This document shows positions 12,775-24,690 of a stretch of 64,000 nucleotides of DNA, piece after piece. The DNA is from Dillenia suffruticosa (taxonomy: Eukaryota > Streptophyta > Magnoliopsida > Dilleniales > Dilleniaceae). Within the stretch, counting starts at the first letter, position 1. Each line of letters opens with the position of its first letter. The notes under the pieces were generated by a model. That model made no database searches, was not told the origin of the DNA, and saw only the letters and a list, made by a program, of their open reading frames with translations. The stretch is taken from the NCBI GenBank assembly GCA_033439265.1, contig JAVTVX010000010.1:21751056-21815055 (forward strand). Reading direction: 5' to 3'. Made by a program: the position numbers and the translations under genes.

Positions 12775-15572
12775 TTGTACCTTCCGTTAGTAAGAAAGAA
12801 CGCACAAAAACATCTGGTTTCTCATTTTATTCTCCAGTTATCCAGCAGTGCTCAACAATATTATGATGCCACACCTTGTTCTTCCCAACAGAATGTTCAT
12901 GGTTCAAGATATACCTGCAAATCATCTCATGCATCATGCCAAATATTTATTGTCTACAGAGCTAACCAGAACTTTCCATCTTGTCCATCTCCACCTTGTT
13001 CAACTTGGACCCTGATGAGGTACTAAAGTTGAACGGTCTTACATCTGCTGATCAGATTCTTAAACCTGGAAGAGAAGTCCTTCTTCCTATTGCCTGCTAT
13101 TGTTTACAACCTTTTTATCAGGCAAATCATACTTACATAGTCCCTGATAACACAACATTTGAAAAGATTGCTTGTTGGTTTTTTGAGGGTTTGCTTAAAT
13201 CTCTTACGCTTATGGAGGCAAACTCTTATCTGCAAAACAGTCCTAAGATTCATTCAATGCTCCATGTGCCTTTAAGATGTGCTTGTCCAGATAACACCAC
13301 TACTCTAAGGGGAATTAGGTACCTGGTTACATATCCTTTTATTGAAGGAGATGGAACTACCACGCTTAGCGAGAAGTTTGGCATCCCTGCTGTTGATGTA
13401 TGGACTGTTAACGGCATGGCACCTTTTCCCACTGTATATCCAAACACAACTGTTTTGGTTCCTCTAGGAATGGATCCAGCCATCAATTTAACCATCCCAG
13501 ATTCAGAATTCCCATCACCAGGTTTTCTTCCTACATCCCCTATAAAGAAACTGGGTTTGAATAAAAAATTGAGGTACATGTACGTGGGGTATATTTTTTG
13601 TAGACGATATAGTACTGGTTGATGAAATTAGAAAGGGTACAAGTGCTAAATTAGAATTATAGAGAGTCATACTAGACTCCGGAGGATTTAGATTGAGCAG
13701 ACCAAAATTGAGTATATGAGATATAGGTTTTGTAGCAATTATCGATAAAGAAACGATTAACTTAGAATGAAAAGAAGTACCGAAAAGTGAATATTTTAGA
13801 TATTTTGATTTCATTATTAAGAACAACGATAATATAGATAGGGACTTGAATTATAAAATTCAAGTGGATTGGATAAGATAAAGAAGGGTATTCGTAATTT
13901 TTTGTGATCACACGTTATCATTGCATTTAAAGGAAAAGTTCTATAAAATTACAATAAAACCCGTACTATTATATCGCACTAAATGTTAAACTATTAAATA
14001 ATAACAAAAATATAAAATAGCTGTAATTAAAATAAAAATGTTAAACTATTAAATAGATGTGTAACAAAATTATAAGAGAAAAAATTAAAAATGAAAAAGT
14101 ACGTAATAAGTTGAAAATTAGTGTAACTGTGGACAAAATACGAGAGTACCATCTAAATAATTTGATCATATGTAATAAAAACTTAAAGACGCACTAATTA
14201 GAAAGACTGATAACTTAAATACATGACATTTAGTAAAGCGTAGAAGTAGGTCATTGAAAATTTGTATACAAATTATCCGTAAAATTATAATAGTTAAGAG
14301 TTTAGTCGAGAAAATAGTCTTAGATAAGAATAGATAGTTGAAAATTTGGATTCAAATTATTCGTAAAGTCATGATAATTAAGAATTTAGTTGAAAAAATG
14401 GTTTTAAATAGAAATGAATAACGAAAGAAAATTCATACAAATTAATTAATACTCTATTTTTTTTCCATCTTTCCGATATTTGTCTTTCAAATAGTCAACG
14501 CTAAATTATTTGGGCTCGATTTTCTCTATTCATTTGTTGTTGTTGTTGTACATGTATGTGGGGTACCTGTTGCCCGGTTTTCGCTGTTCATGTGGAGCTA
14601 TATTTGAAGGCAATAATTAAATTTGAGAAGAGAGAGGATCCATTCTTTAATTGCCAAAGCTCCCCATCCTCATGCTCAACACTCAAAAGCTCTCTGGTGC
14701 CTGGCAGGACGGCTAGAAGCCCAACACCAAGTTCATGTTTATCTCCAGATCTTCTTATTGGAATAAAATATTCCAGTTCCAGTTACAGTGTGGAGGACAT
14801 TGGCCGAGCTACAAGAGAATTCCACGAAGACTCAAAAGTGGGTGATGCTGTCTATATTGGATTGCTTGATGATGTTAAGTGCTGATCAAACAAATGAAAC
14901 TTGATGACACTCGCCATGTCATTGATATGCACTCCAAGATCAATCACATCAATATTCAGAGATTTCATGGTGTTTGTTGCGGAGAATTTGACAGTTGTCA
15001 GTTGTACCTAGTGTTTGAATGTCCTCATAATGGGTGCTTAAGGGACGGATTATATAATTGAGCTAATCCTCTCCAGTGGTATCGAGGAACACAGATAGCT
15101 TTTGATATTTGCTGTTGGGCTTCACTACTTGCACTGCTATATTATTCCTCCCTATACCCACACGAGCTTAAATAGCAGAAACATTTTTCTAACTGGAGAG
15201 AGGAGAGCCAAAGTCGCATGCTTCGGAATCACTCCAGTAACTGGATCTTCAGTAGGGAGTGAAATGGGGGCAAATACAGGAAGGTGGATTGCACCCGAGT
15301 TCCTTCAACATGGTATAGCCTCTGAGAAAGTACACGTTTTTGCATTAGGAGTCATTCTGCTTGAGCTCATCTCAACCAGAGAGGACTGTGAAGGGAATTA
15401 CTTGAAGGTTTCCATCAGATTCTTGGGAGGGGTTGCAGGTGAGAGTGGATGTTTTGAGCAGTTGAGGAATTTCATGGAAGACTATCCTTTGGCAGAGGCA
15501 TTGTGTTTAGCTGTTCTAGTTTACATATGTTTTTGCCATGATGATGAGATATTAGCTGTGCAGATTATTTGA
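12775..15572 (+). pseudogene. LYK4/LYK5-like LysM receptor kinase pseudogene
   Basis: The ectodomain starts after a signal-peptide-like stretch ending SSSAQQYYD (about 12830-12870), with the Cys spacing of LysM receptors. A frameshift near 12983 leads into LysM sequence (ISTLFNLDPDEVLKLNG, REVLLPIACYC, then YIVPDNTTFEKIACWFF) up to about 13570. The gene is then interrupted by a LINE (13592-14547). After it come a juxtamembrane part, SSYSVEDIGRATREF (14780), a stop at 14882, LIKQMKLDD and RFHGVCC (14884-14980), a stop near 15059, a frameshift near 15105, and AVGLHYLHC...SLNSRNIFL...APEF (15108-15310). Intact members bind chitin oligosaccharides at the plasma membrane as coreceptors and usually have weak or dead kinase domains. 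Here at least two frameshifts, two stops and one insertion rule out a functional receptor. Confidence 0.88.
13592..14547 (+). mobile_element. 5'-truncated RTE-type LINE with target duplication
   Basis: Flanked by an 18-bp duplication (13574-13591 and 14548-14565, GTACATGTACGTGGGGTA with one C/T difference). It begins inside the reverse transcriptase active site (F-V/C-DDIVLVDE in decayed frames), followed by KLELWRVILDSGGFRLSR, a PKSEYFRYFDFII segment and LKGKFYKITIKPVLLYRTKC. It ends in the (TTG)n tail typical of plant RTE elements. Many frame breaks show it is old. It inserted just where the LYK-like ectodomain meets its transmembrane part. Confidence 0.88.
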
Positions 15573-16327
15573 TCTTTGATCATTTTCTGTTATTTGCTCG
15601 CCCTGATGCCCGCAACTGGTGCTGTAAATGTAAATATTTTCGTGTGAACATAGGTAATTTTGATTGGAGCTTCTGTATCCCCGGTTAAGATGTTCACTTT
15701 TAGTTACCTGCTCCAGAGCTGTTTATCATTTGCATAGTTGCTTGGTTCTTTAATTGAGCAAAATGGCTTTCCTAGTGTGAAAGTCTTGAAAGAATATTAA
15801 TTATAAGATTCCATCATGCTATTGGCCATATAGTTTAAACCCTTTTGGCTACATCTGGACTTAAATATTCACAAAAGAATGGTTGATTGTCTGTGCTTCA
15901 TCTATTTTGTGTTGCTTCTGCATATTTGTTGCACTGTTTTTGTATGAGAGCACTCGTCGTGATCCTGCACAATTAATATGCTTTACAAATTTGTTTAGAA
16001 TGCCATGCCTCCTGACTTCCGTTTTTCTTTTGTATAATAGCAGTTAGCACTCATCTTGGTGTAAATGTTTAATGTGGTACCTAGCAGTAATCAATAAGAA
16101 CCATCAAAGGGTTCTTTCTTATTTTCCTCAAATGTCTATACATGAAATATTGGCATAGACGAGGTAAAGATTATGCGATGGAACCATTCTCCTGTAAGGA
16201 GAAGATTAGGAAAATTGAAAATGCTGAAAATAATACCTATATTAGTGGCTCCCACCATGATATACAAAATTAAGGTGAACATCTAGTCCTAATCAAGAAG
16301 GAAGTGCATGATTGGGCTGCTAACTCA
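15573..16327. other. Gap between the LYK-like pseudogene and alpha-CA copy 1
   Basis: No coding potential was recognised. It should hold the 3' UTR and polyadenylation region of the minus-strand carbonic anhydrase gene that ends at 16328. Confidence 0.4.
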
Positions 16328-16883
16328 CTAAGTTTGACCTTCTTCTCGAATTTCAGGTCTGTAAAGTAGGATGGGCCGCTGATTTATTGGTTGGGTTGGT
16401 CTTGCATTGCTTTCAGAGTCCTGCAGGAATTTTGTCATGATAAGTCAGAAGATCCAGCACAACTTTAGGAATCATAAAGCTTAAAAATACCATGTCGATT
16501 TAAGGTATGGTTTGTTGTAGAAGTCTGCTGAGGCAGCTGGCTACTTACATCATGAACCGCATCGCGGAGGAGTCTAATCTGTTCCTTTGAAGCAGTCCTT
16601 ACCTGATTGTATAGAGATTATAACTTTCCCATTAACTTTTACTAGGATCAATTTCCGAGGGAGTAAACCAGTGTTACAAATCATAAGGGCACACCTTTTT
16701 AATGATGGTCCACTGAACATTTTGAGTGCAGGGAGGTGTTGTTAGTGATCCAATGTATCTATAATACTTCCTGCTGCCCATCTTTATCTGCTCTGGGTCA
16801 ACCATGCCTACCACCGTCTCTTCTTCACTTGTATTGGCAAGGACTTGTAGATGATCCGTCATCTGATACCAAAGACATCGTTT

Positions 16884-16916
<33 letters not shown>

Positions 16917-17740
16917 GGGAGGGAGAGGGAGAGAGAGAGAGAGAGAGAGGTTAAGGCTAAGGAGACTACCATTGACAAGAATGAATCTGGTCGTCCGATT
17001 TTGTAGGTAATCCCAATAACAGCTATCTCTCCGGTCAAGCTTTCATGGACCATGTGCAACTCTAAATCAAACCTGTGAGAAGATGAGGAAAGGAAATTTC
17101 TCAATTAGTAAACTCCAGTTTTTTGTGCAAAAGATAAATCATGAGTGTAGATAAAACCCACCTTTTGCCATTGATGGTATGTTCAGAAGGTGAATGCCAG
17201 TGGCACTGTTTGAGCTCATAGTCTGATCCATTTATATGCAATGATCCTGCATCATCTTCCCAGCGGAGCTGCACAAAAGGGAATCACACGACTATTTCAG
17301 GGGACCTAAAACATCAGTTGGGTGAACCGAATCGAAAGACGAAGTACCATGAGATCATGGCCTCTGTTGACAAGGGTAGCATTAGAGGGCTTGTAGCACC
17401 TATTTAGCCTCCCTAAATGAGACACCACTTCTACTCTCTCATTCAAAAGATCAATGGGAGACTGCATAGTTCCATTCTTGCACATAGCCCACTCACTGTG
17501 GAGGTCACCCCAGTTTTCAGGTCCCTTACCACTCCCTTCTTCATAATTAAACTCCCTTTCATCATCTGCATCACAAAGAATGCCCAAAAACAAACATTAC
17601 AATAATAAATAAATAAGTAAAATTAGAGCCAAAGAAGCCATAAATGACCCACCGACTTCTTGTGATATGGTTGGATGTGGGTTCAGGACAAGAAAAAGAA
17701 AGCAAAGATGGAACAATATTTGGGCTACGGGGTTCTTCAT
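16328..17740 (-). CDS. Alpha-carbonic anhydrase, secreted (tandem copy 1, intact)
   Basis: Seven exons: 17653-17740, 17348-17565, 17162-17268, 16970-17072, 16695-16862, 16549-16602 and 16328-16420. All have GT/AG borders and consistent phases, for 276 codons plus stop. It starts [19 protein letters not shown], a hydrophobic signal peptide, so an apoplastic or secretory location is inferred. The zinc ligands are His125, His127 ([13 protein letters not shown]) and His144 (LELHMVHES). The paired cysteines of plant alpha-CAs are in SEWAMCKNG and TTPPCTQN, and QSPIDL is the usual N-terminal family motif. The reaction is reversible CO2 hydration. Size and exon plan match the plant CA7/nectarin-III type. 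A GA microsatellite in intron 4 (16893-16949) recurs in the paralogues. The TATA box lies about 66 bp upstream of the start codon. Confidence 0.93.
16893..16949. repeat. (GA)n microsatellite in alpha-CA copy 1 intron 4
   Basis: A nearly pure GA/GGA run between exon 4 and exon 5. The paralogous introns carry the same type of run (23393-23420 in copy 2, 31257-31275 in copy 3). Confidence 0.9.
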
Positions 17741-17805
17741 TTCTCAGACTTTAGAGAACTGTGGCACAAGTTAAGTGGTGGTAGAGGAACTTGAATGCCT
17801 ACGTA

Positions 17806-17816
17806 GCTTATATAGG
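17806..17816 (-). promoter_or_regulatory. TATA box of alpha-CA copy 1
   Basis: The complement reads CCTATATAAGC about 66 bp upstream of the start codon at 17740, a normal position for a short plant leader. Confidence 0.7.
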
Positions 17817-20505
17817 AAACTCAGCATGTACCATAGAAAAGCTTTCAAAATGCAGAATTTCTGAGGTTTGAAAAAAGGACAGCAGATGGAAAATTAATGG
17901 AGAACTTGGTATTGACAACCTCCTTGGAATGAGGTTTAGCAGAAGACTGGATGTGACCTTTTTTATTTTTAGTTGTAACACTTGGTCAATTTCTTTTCCA
18001 CTTTTTCTTCTTGACGATGTTGCGCATCGACAATGACGCACCACAGTCCGTGCATAAAATGAAAATCGTGAGTTTCCCTTCCTTGTATCAATTAATAACT
18101 AAAATTATATTTTAATTAATTTAATTTAAGATTTATAATAATTTGTTTAAAAGTGTTATTCTCATAACGTAATATTTTTTATATATAAGATACGAGTCAA
18201 ATTTATGATCTTAATTAAAAACTTAATACTATATCTTATTAAATCAATTAATAATCGATAAAAATCAAGAGTTTGTTATTTCGCGATCTTTGTGCATATA
18301 ATATAACGCATTATCACAACTGTGATCTAATAAAATTCAACTAAGTTGTTTACATTTACCGGATGTCATCTACTTTTTTGTTTCCCTTTTTAATGACAAA
18401 AGGAAGGTGAGAGACAATCCGCATTACTACCCTTCTCGCTTTTGAATGTTCATATTGAGATATAACACTGTATTTGGATTAAATTATTTTTGGTTAAATA
18501 ATAAGATACTTTACTTTTTTAACCAGAAATTTTAAATTTGAATGTTGAGAATAAAAAAAAAATTAAAAAAGTTAATCTCTTAATTAGATTTATGATGTTA
18601 AAATTTTATTAATTAAATGAAATTGGATATCGATCGTTTCCACTTACAAAAAAAAACACCTTATTTGGAGAGAATCTATGATCATACTCCTACTAAAATG
18701 TTAAGGAACCAACGGACCCTTTAGTTTACTGCTCTGATTTGATGGGATGCAAAGTGGGACTATCTCATTAATCTTCATTAATTAATTTTAATTGTGATAT
18801 CAATTAATCTTGTAAAGAATTTTATTTCTTAATCACAAGGTCTCTCTCGAAACATGTATTTTGATATTTTTTTCATTTAATAAATTATTAATATTTAATA
18901 ATTATATTAATTTTGAATAAATTTAATTTGATTCAGATTATATCCCTAAAAGATAAAGATCTCCCGATGATTATTTTTTTCATATACAAAATTTAAATTT
19001 AAAATTTTATTTAAAAGGAATTAATATTGAATTAAAACAAAGGGAGAGAAGTCATCTTCTAAGGTTTCTAGGTATGGACGTTTGAATTTGGAAAGATTTG
19101 GTTGAAATGGGCAGTCAAAAAGCCGCGGTGTGGAATTTCGGTAAATGGAAATTTCAAAATCAAGTACAATTTATTGACGCGAAAGGTTTTGTGGGCCATG
19201 TTTATTCTTTTATTTATTTTTCTCAGATAGCCACCCTGACATTTCAACCTGTCTACAGATTTCCCGTTCATATTTCAGAGAAAAAGGAAAAAAATATATA
19301 TTTCTTGCATTTTTCAGGTACAATACAACCAAATCAAGCAACTAACAGATTACAATTAGAAATTTTATTTTATAATTATCAAATCGGTAATTTGAATATT
19401 TCACAATTGTGAAATTTATGAGGTTGGATTTTTGTTATGGATGTTTGGATGTGGCCATTAAGGAAGCTTACGGAGGATGAAACAAATTTGTGCCCTTATT
19501 ATGTTAGAATTTAGAATAAAAGTATAGCCCAATACATTTCTCAGAAGAGCCAAAACAAAGGACTTGTGAAAAAGGGCACATGGTTATTGGGAATGATGAG
19601 CTTTTCATGGGCTATTCTTCTTCTTCTTCGGCAAATTTTCAGCTTAGCGAGGCTTTTGTGTGGCTTTGAAAGAAGTTTCACCATTTTAGTTTTCATTGTT
19701 TATGCATTCAAAGTTGGTTAGCGTATGATGCATTTTCACGTGCTGAATTTGTTTTTCATTAGTTTTTTAATTCTTGTTAACCTTTTTCTCCTCGTAATGC
19801 TTTGTTATTAACGTATGCTTATTGACGTAAATGACAATGATAATTTCGTAATTTAATTAAATTGGGTGTTTGATTTTTCTTGAATATAAAAAAATAATAT
19901 TTGAGACCTCCCTTTCAAATGAGATCTGATAGTCAAATTAATCTAAATTAATCAAAATAAAATTTTAAATATTAGACGGTAGGCAAAACCAAAAAAAAAA
20001 AAAGCTTTGGTATAACAAGATTTTACTTTATTCTCTCTCTCTCCTTCTCAAAAACAGAGGAATATCAAAGAGAGACTGACTTATATTAAAAGTGTAAAAT
20101 ACAAAAGAATAAAGGTAAAAGGAGAGTAGAAACCGGAAATATAATTTTTAAGGATAAATAATATTTTATAATTATAATATTTAAAAAATATTATTATTTC
20201 AGATTAATTTCTTAGAATTTCAAGGGGTTATAAATTTATTATTTTTCACAATTAAACATTATTTCTCGAACAATTGTCCATAGGACGGCCGGTAGGTTGA
20301 TCGGTCAGAGGTCCACGCCAGGCATGGTCGTTTCTCATAATGATCACAAATAAATTAATGAAGTCTGATTACTTATTTTAGTTATTGCATTATAATAAAA
20401 TTTTAAATAATAAATAAAATTATATTATTTTAAATTTTTTTTAATAACACTAATCTTTAAATTAAATAGCTTTTCTTTTTTTTATATATATATATATAAA
20501 TTGTT
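17817..20505. other. Intergenic, AT-rich
   Basis: Sequence upstream of alpha-CA copy 1. Open frames around 19068-19412 exist on both strands but resemble no family I recognise and lack codon-like composition. No gene is claimed. Confidence 0.5.
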
Positions 20506-20507
20506 GC

Positions 20508-20720
20508 AATTTATTTAAATATATAAAGTCAACAACAACTCTTCACCCACCCAAATGAAAAGTCTGAAAGGGTGAATTCTTTGATTCAATATTTTACCAT
20601 GACCGTAGTTCCCAACATCCTGATTACGTGTTATCATTGTACAAAGAAATTTACCATCCGAGGAGGGAAATTTCAATGCTAAGATTATTACATTGGACCG
20701 AACAATGCCGTGCCGTGGAA
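20508..20720. repeat. Upstream block A of the carbonic anhydrase duplication
   Basis: Aligns by eye with 26448-26650. Shared landmarks, in order, are atttaaatatataaa, tcaa-aactctt, gatgaaaagt, agggtgaatt, caa(t/c)attttacca/agcatg, and ttaccatccgag(a/g)aggg. Each copy lies 5' (on the minus strand) of a carbonic anhydrase gene, at 2.8 kb from copy 1 and 1.9 kb from copy 2. This suggests the duplicated unit included far-upstream sequence. Confidence 0.7.
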
Positions 20721-20889
20721 AATTCAAAAGTACAACCAAACGATGCACATTTTTTTATTATTATTTTAAAATTATATAAGTTACATATATTATTGCTCAA
20801 TTTCTTTTCAAAATTAAAATATGAACCCTTGTTATAAATATTTCTGCATCTGATTAAAAATCTGCATGATCGATTCGTTAGCATTAACA

Positions 20890-20924
<35 letters not shown>

Positions 20925-22859
20925 TTGATTGGTATTTCTGTATAACTAAAAATTGGAACCCATTGTTCCAGGCCTGTTTTCCACAAAATTTGCCGGAGGA
21001 CTACCGGCGACAACCACCACTCTGCCATTGAAACAAACAGGAGTCGGCTTCGAATTGGAACTAATAATACATAAAACAAGCAAAGCGAGGTGATGAAATT
21101 GGTAAGCGAGGAGGTTGACAGAATTGTAGTCGGCCTTTGTTTGTGGGTGGTTGACCATCAAAGTCATGTGACATATCTAACACCTTTCTTTCCGTCTCAA
21201 TTAGGCCCTCGAAACTGGGGCTTGCGTTCTTTCAACTTTGGTGGCTTCCGTCAAGTTTTGAAATTTTGACGCACGGTGGTGGTGGTGGTCGGCGATGGTC
21301 CGACAAATTTTTGTCGGAGAACAGAGATTGGATAGTCGGAAACAATAGTCCCAACTTTTTGGGGGGGGGGGATGAAAAGAAAAAACTCTATTTTTAATTA
21401 TTTTAATCAGAAGAATTAAACTAATTAGGAAGGAAGGATTAATATTGCTTCATCTCAATGAAGGTAGATTTAAAAAAAAAAAAAGTTTAGGAGTCTATTT
21501 ACACAAAACCCGAGAGCAATTTTGAAATTTTTTTTAATTATCAATAAAAATCAAAATTTTTTAGCAACATAAACTAAAATTAACATTATATTTATAATTT
21601 ATTACCCGCAAATTTATTAAAAATGGCAGTGGGTTTTTCAAACTTATTTATGTACATGAAGGGGTTTCTAACTTGAACGCCACCACATCCTTAAAATTGA
21701 AAATGTTTACATTTGATTTCCCATCGCGAGTAACATATGCTTTCACATCAAAACTGCCGTACAAGGAAGGACTTTACCTATTAATGGGTAATGTGGACAT
21801 AAGATGGTTCTTCCAAAATCCAACCCATCATTTTAATCAACACATTATTTTGCCTTATCATTAGATTATTCTTTTCCTTGTTAATAGCACTACTCGACTC
21901 CGCTCATCCACTAACTCATAGCATTCCAATATCTTCATATTGACTTTTGTAACCTTTTCCCTCTTGGGTCTTCTCATCTGGAGGAGATATAAGATTCCTA
22001 CTGCTTGCAGCAATGACATTGATGAGGATCCAATAACAGCGAATGGGTGCTAGCAGAGGAGCATATCAAGGGCAAGTTTGAGTACGCGGAGGGTGGTAAC
22101 AATCGCCATCACATTCCCACGCAGAATTTTGATTACTTTGACATTTGAATGAACTAAAGCTCTAATTAATTAAATATTAATATACTTTATAAAAGTGTAT
22201 AAGTTACCATTATTCTCTTGTTGAAATTGAGGAATGATACAACGTTTGTTGTCTATTAGTTTCACCTTCTTTAGGTCATAAATCGCGGAGTAAAATTCTA
22301 TTGTCAAAAAGGGTTTGGGTTATATGATTTAAAATTTAAATATTCAAAATACGAGTTCTGATTGCATAAGCATGCATGAACAACTAAAGTTCGGACCAAC
22401 AGGACCTAGCATCATCCCAAGCTCAAGAAAGTTTTGGGCCTCTCGACTCGTATAAAACCATGAAAGATTTTTTTTTTTTTTTTTTTTGTACTTATTATAC
22501 TAAATAGTATTAAGAGTTATGATCTAACTAATTCGGTTCGAAATTTATAATGGTTTATTTAAAAGACTAATCTCCTAATGTAGTTATACACATTCTTTTT
22601 GAAGAGATTTTTTATTATCTTCAAGAGAACAGTTAAGTGATACAAATCACTTTTACCTAATCTAATGATGTTAGTTTTAAATTTTTATACAATAAAATAA
22701 AAAAAAGAAAGAAGAGATTTTTCATTTAACTTCAGCAAGCAAGTGGAATACATTAAGATCAATTACTTAAAAGAGGACCAAAAATTTAACAGAGACTAAG
22801 ATAAGAAAACGTTGGCCTAAAATGGGTGGCCTTGCATTAGCAACAGGTCAAGCTTCATC
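20721..22859. other. Intergenic between alpha-CA copies 1 and 2
   Basis: Contains a (TA)n run at 20889-20921 and a G-run at 21361-21370. A 73-codon minus-strand frame (20946-21167) and a short plus-strand frame with a hydrophobic segment followed by basic residues (21930-22010, LLIWRRYK) could be gene relics, but neither is recognisable. Confidence 0.45.
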
Positions 22860-22943
22860 TCAGGGTTGGTAAACTTCTACTTCGCGCCCGTTCAGAGCTT
22901 GCAAAGGTCTTGCATTACCAACAGGCTCCTGCAATATAGATAT

Positions 22944-22976
<33 letters not shown>

Positions 22977-23393
22977 TATATATTGGCACGGTCAAGCTAC
23001 AAAATAAGATCGTGAATAATGATTATGTATAATAATTTTAGTTTACTCACAGGTCGAATGGCTTGGAGAAGCAGGTTAATTTGGGCTTCTGTAGCTGTGG
23101 ACACCTGAAAAATCATAAAATTTGTATTAAAATTTGCATGCTAAAGAGCCTTATCCATTATGATAAGGACAATTCTAGGTGAAAAAAATTATGAGATACC
23201 TTCTTAATAACGGTCCAGACAACATTTTCGGTGCAGGGAGGGGTTGTAAGAGAGCCAGCATATCTATAATAGCTTCCGGGGTCCATGTTTATGTTCGCTG
23301 GCTCATACGGACCAACCACAGTCTCTTCGTTACCAGAAGCAATAGCTTGAAGTTGCGGTTCCAACTAAGATATGGAGAAAACATAATAACAAT

Positions 23394-23424
<31 letters not shown>

Positions 23425-24614
23425 GTGTGTAGAAAGAGTAAAATGACAACTTACGATGTGCCAAAATTTTTGTAGTGAATGAAAACGATATTGTTAACAA
23501 ATAAAGAATTATAGGTAAAATCAAATTTAGGTAGCCCTTCATGTAATCAATTTAAATAAATATTTAATTAATAATAGACTTAAATATAGTAATTTAAATA
23601 ATTATACAAGCTATAATTTATTTGATTCATGATTCGGGTACCATTTTAAATCAGAGAAATTTGGAATTTAGTTCAAGTAACATTGGGAGCTAAGGTAATA
23701 CCGAAGATAAGAATGGATCAGGTGGTCCAAGATTGTATAAAATTCCAATAACAGCAAACTGTCCACCGGAGCTTTGGTGAACTACGTGTAGCTCTGCAGC
23801 AAAACTGTGTATATATATATATATATTAGAATAATAGGGTGACTTTTAATTAGTGAATTTGAATGGAATTAGAGAAGATGAGGGACCGCTGTGCATTGAT
23901 GGAGTGTTCAGTAGGTATATGCCAGTGGGTCTGTTGGAGCTTATACTCCACTCCACCTATATTAAGTGATCCTGCATCACCTTCCCATTTCAGCTGCACA
24001 TTCACAATTACCGAGTTAGGCTTTTTTTTGGGGGGGGGGCAATGGAAAAAAGGGATCAAACTTGATCTCAAACCCTCCATCAGAGGCAAGGATACAAGTA
24101 TTTGAGAAAAAATAATAATTTTCTTAGTTAAAGGAAGAAAATATTAGCATACCATAAGATTATGAACTCCTTTTTTAGTGAGTATGGCCTGAGAGGTCTT
24201 ATAAGCTACGTTAAGCGCCTGTAAACCAGGATTCACTTTCACTTGCGCATCATCAATATTAATGGCGGACTGCGCAGTCCCACTCTTGCACAAACTCCAT
24301 TCGGGCTTAAGATCGCCCCAGTGTAGTGGTCCTTTTTCACTATTATCATCATAGCTAAACTCTGTATATATCATATCACATACATGAAAGCCAAAAAATG
24401 GATAAAATTTATATTGTCAGGATGGGACAACAAAACACAGTTCACATAACATCACATACTATAAAAATAATAGTTTAAAAATTTGATTGCAATAAGATTT
24501 AATAAAAGAGTAACTTTACCACTTGATTCCTCTGATTTTGCAGGGCATGACTTGAAAACAAGTGAGACTAAGAAGCCATAAAACAATATCAGCACAATTG
24601 AATTCTTCTTCATT
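22860..24614 (-). pseudogene. Alpha-carbonic anhydrase copy 2, complete except for a one-base shift in the signal peptide
   Basis: Exons 2-7 (24153-24361, 23887-23993, 23702-23804, 23200-23364, 23051-23104, 22860-22928) splice in frame. They keep the zinc ligands (THWHIPTEH, ELHVVHQS) and the cysteines in WSLCKSG and TTPPCTEN. Exons 3, 4 and 6 have exactly the lengths of copy 1. Exon 1 (24520-24614) starts ATG AAG AAG AAT TCC, but in that frame the protein runs into a stop after exon 2 is joined. The frame that fits exon 2 encodes a good signal peptide (IVLILFYGFLVSLVFK) but has no ATG and meets TGA just upstream. One extra base near 24600 explains this. The donor of exon 3, GTCCCT, is also weak. 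Either the gene is recently disabled, the base is a sequencing error, or translation starts elsewhere; an ATG at 24374 would give a leaderless protein if intron 1 were retained. Confidence 0.85.
23393..23420. repeat. (GA)n microsatellite in alpha-CA copy 2 intron 4
   Basis: A pure GA run lying in the same intron as in copy 1, followed by attgctgtgtgtagaaag, which is also recognisable in copy 3. Confidence 0.9.
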
Positions 24615-24680
24615 TTTATTTTCAGTCTCTAATCCGAAAATTCAGAGGAATGTTGGCCGTGATGAACCCTGCTTTGAAGC

Positions 24681-24690
24681 CTTTATATAG
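24681..24690 (-). promoter_or_regulatory. TATA box of alpha-CA copy 2
   Basis: The complement reads CTATATAAAG, about 67 bp upstream of the exon 1 ATG. This is the same spacing as in copy 1, so the core promoter is preserved despite the frameshift. Confidence 0.7.

Noticed and set aside
13250..13579. 109-codon minus-strand frame
   Set aside because: Antisense shadow of the LysM ectodomain of the pseudogene.
16736..17104. Frames with long Arg/Glu or Ser/Leu repeats on both strands
   Set aside because: They are translations of the GA microsatellite in alpha-CA intron 4. The same applies to frames at 43363-43676, 45013-45260 and 48501-48785.
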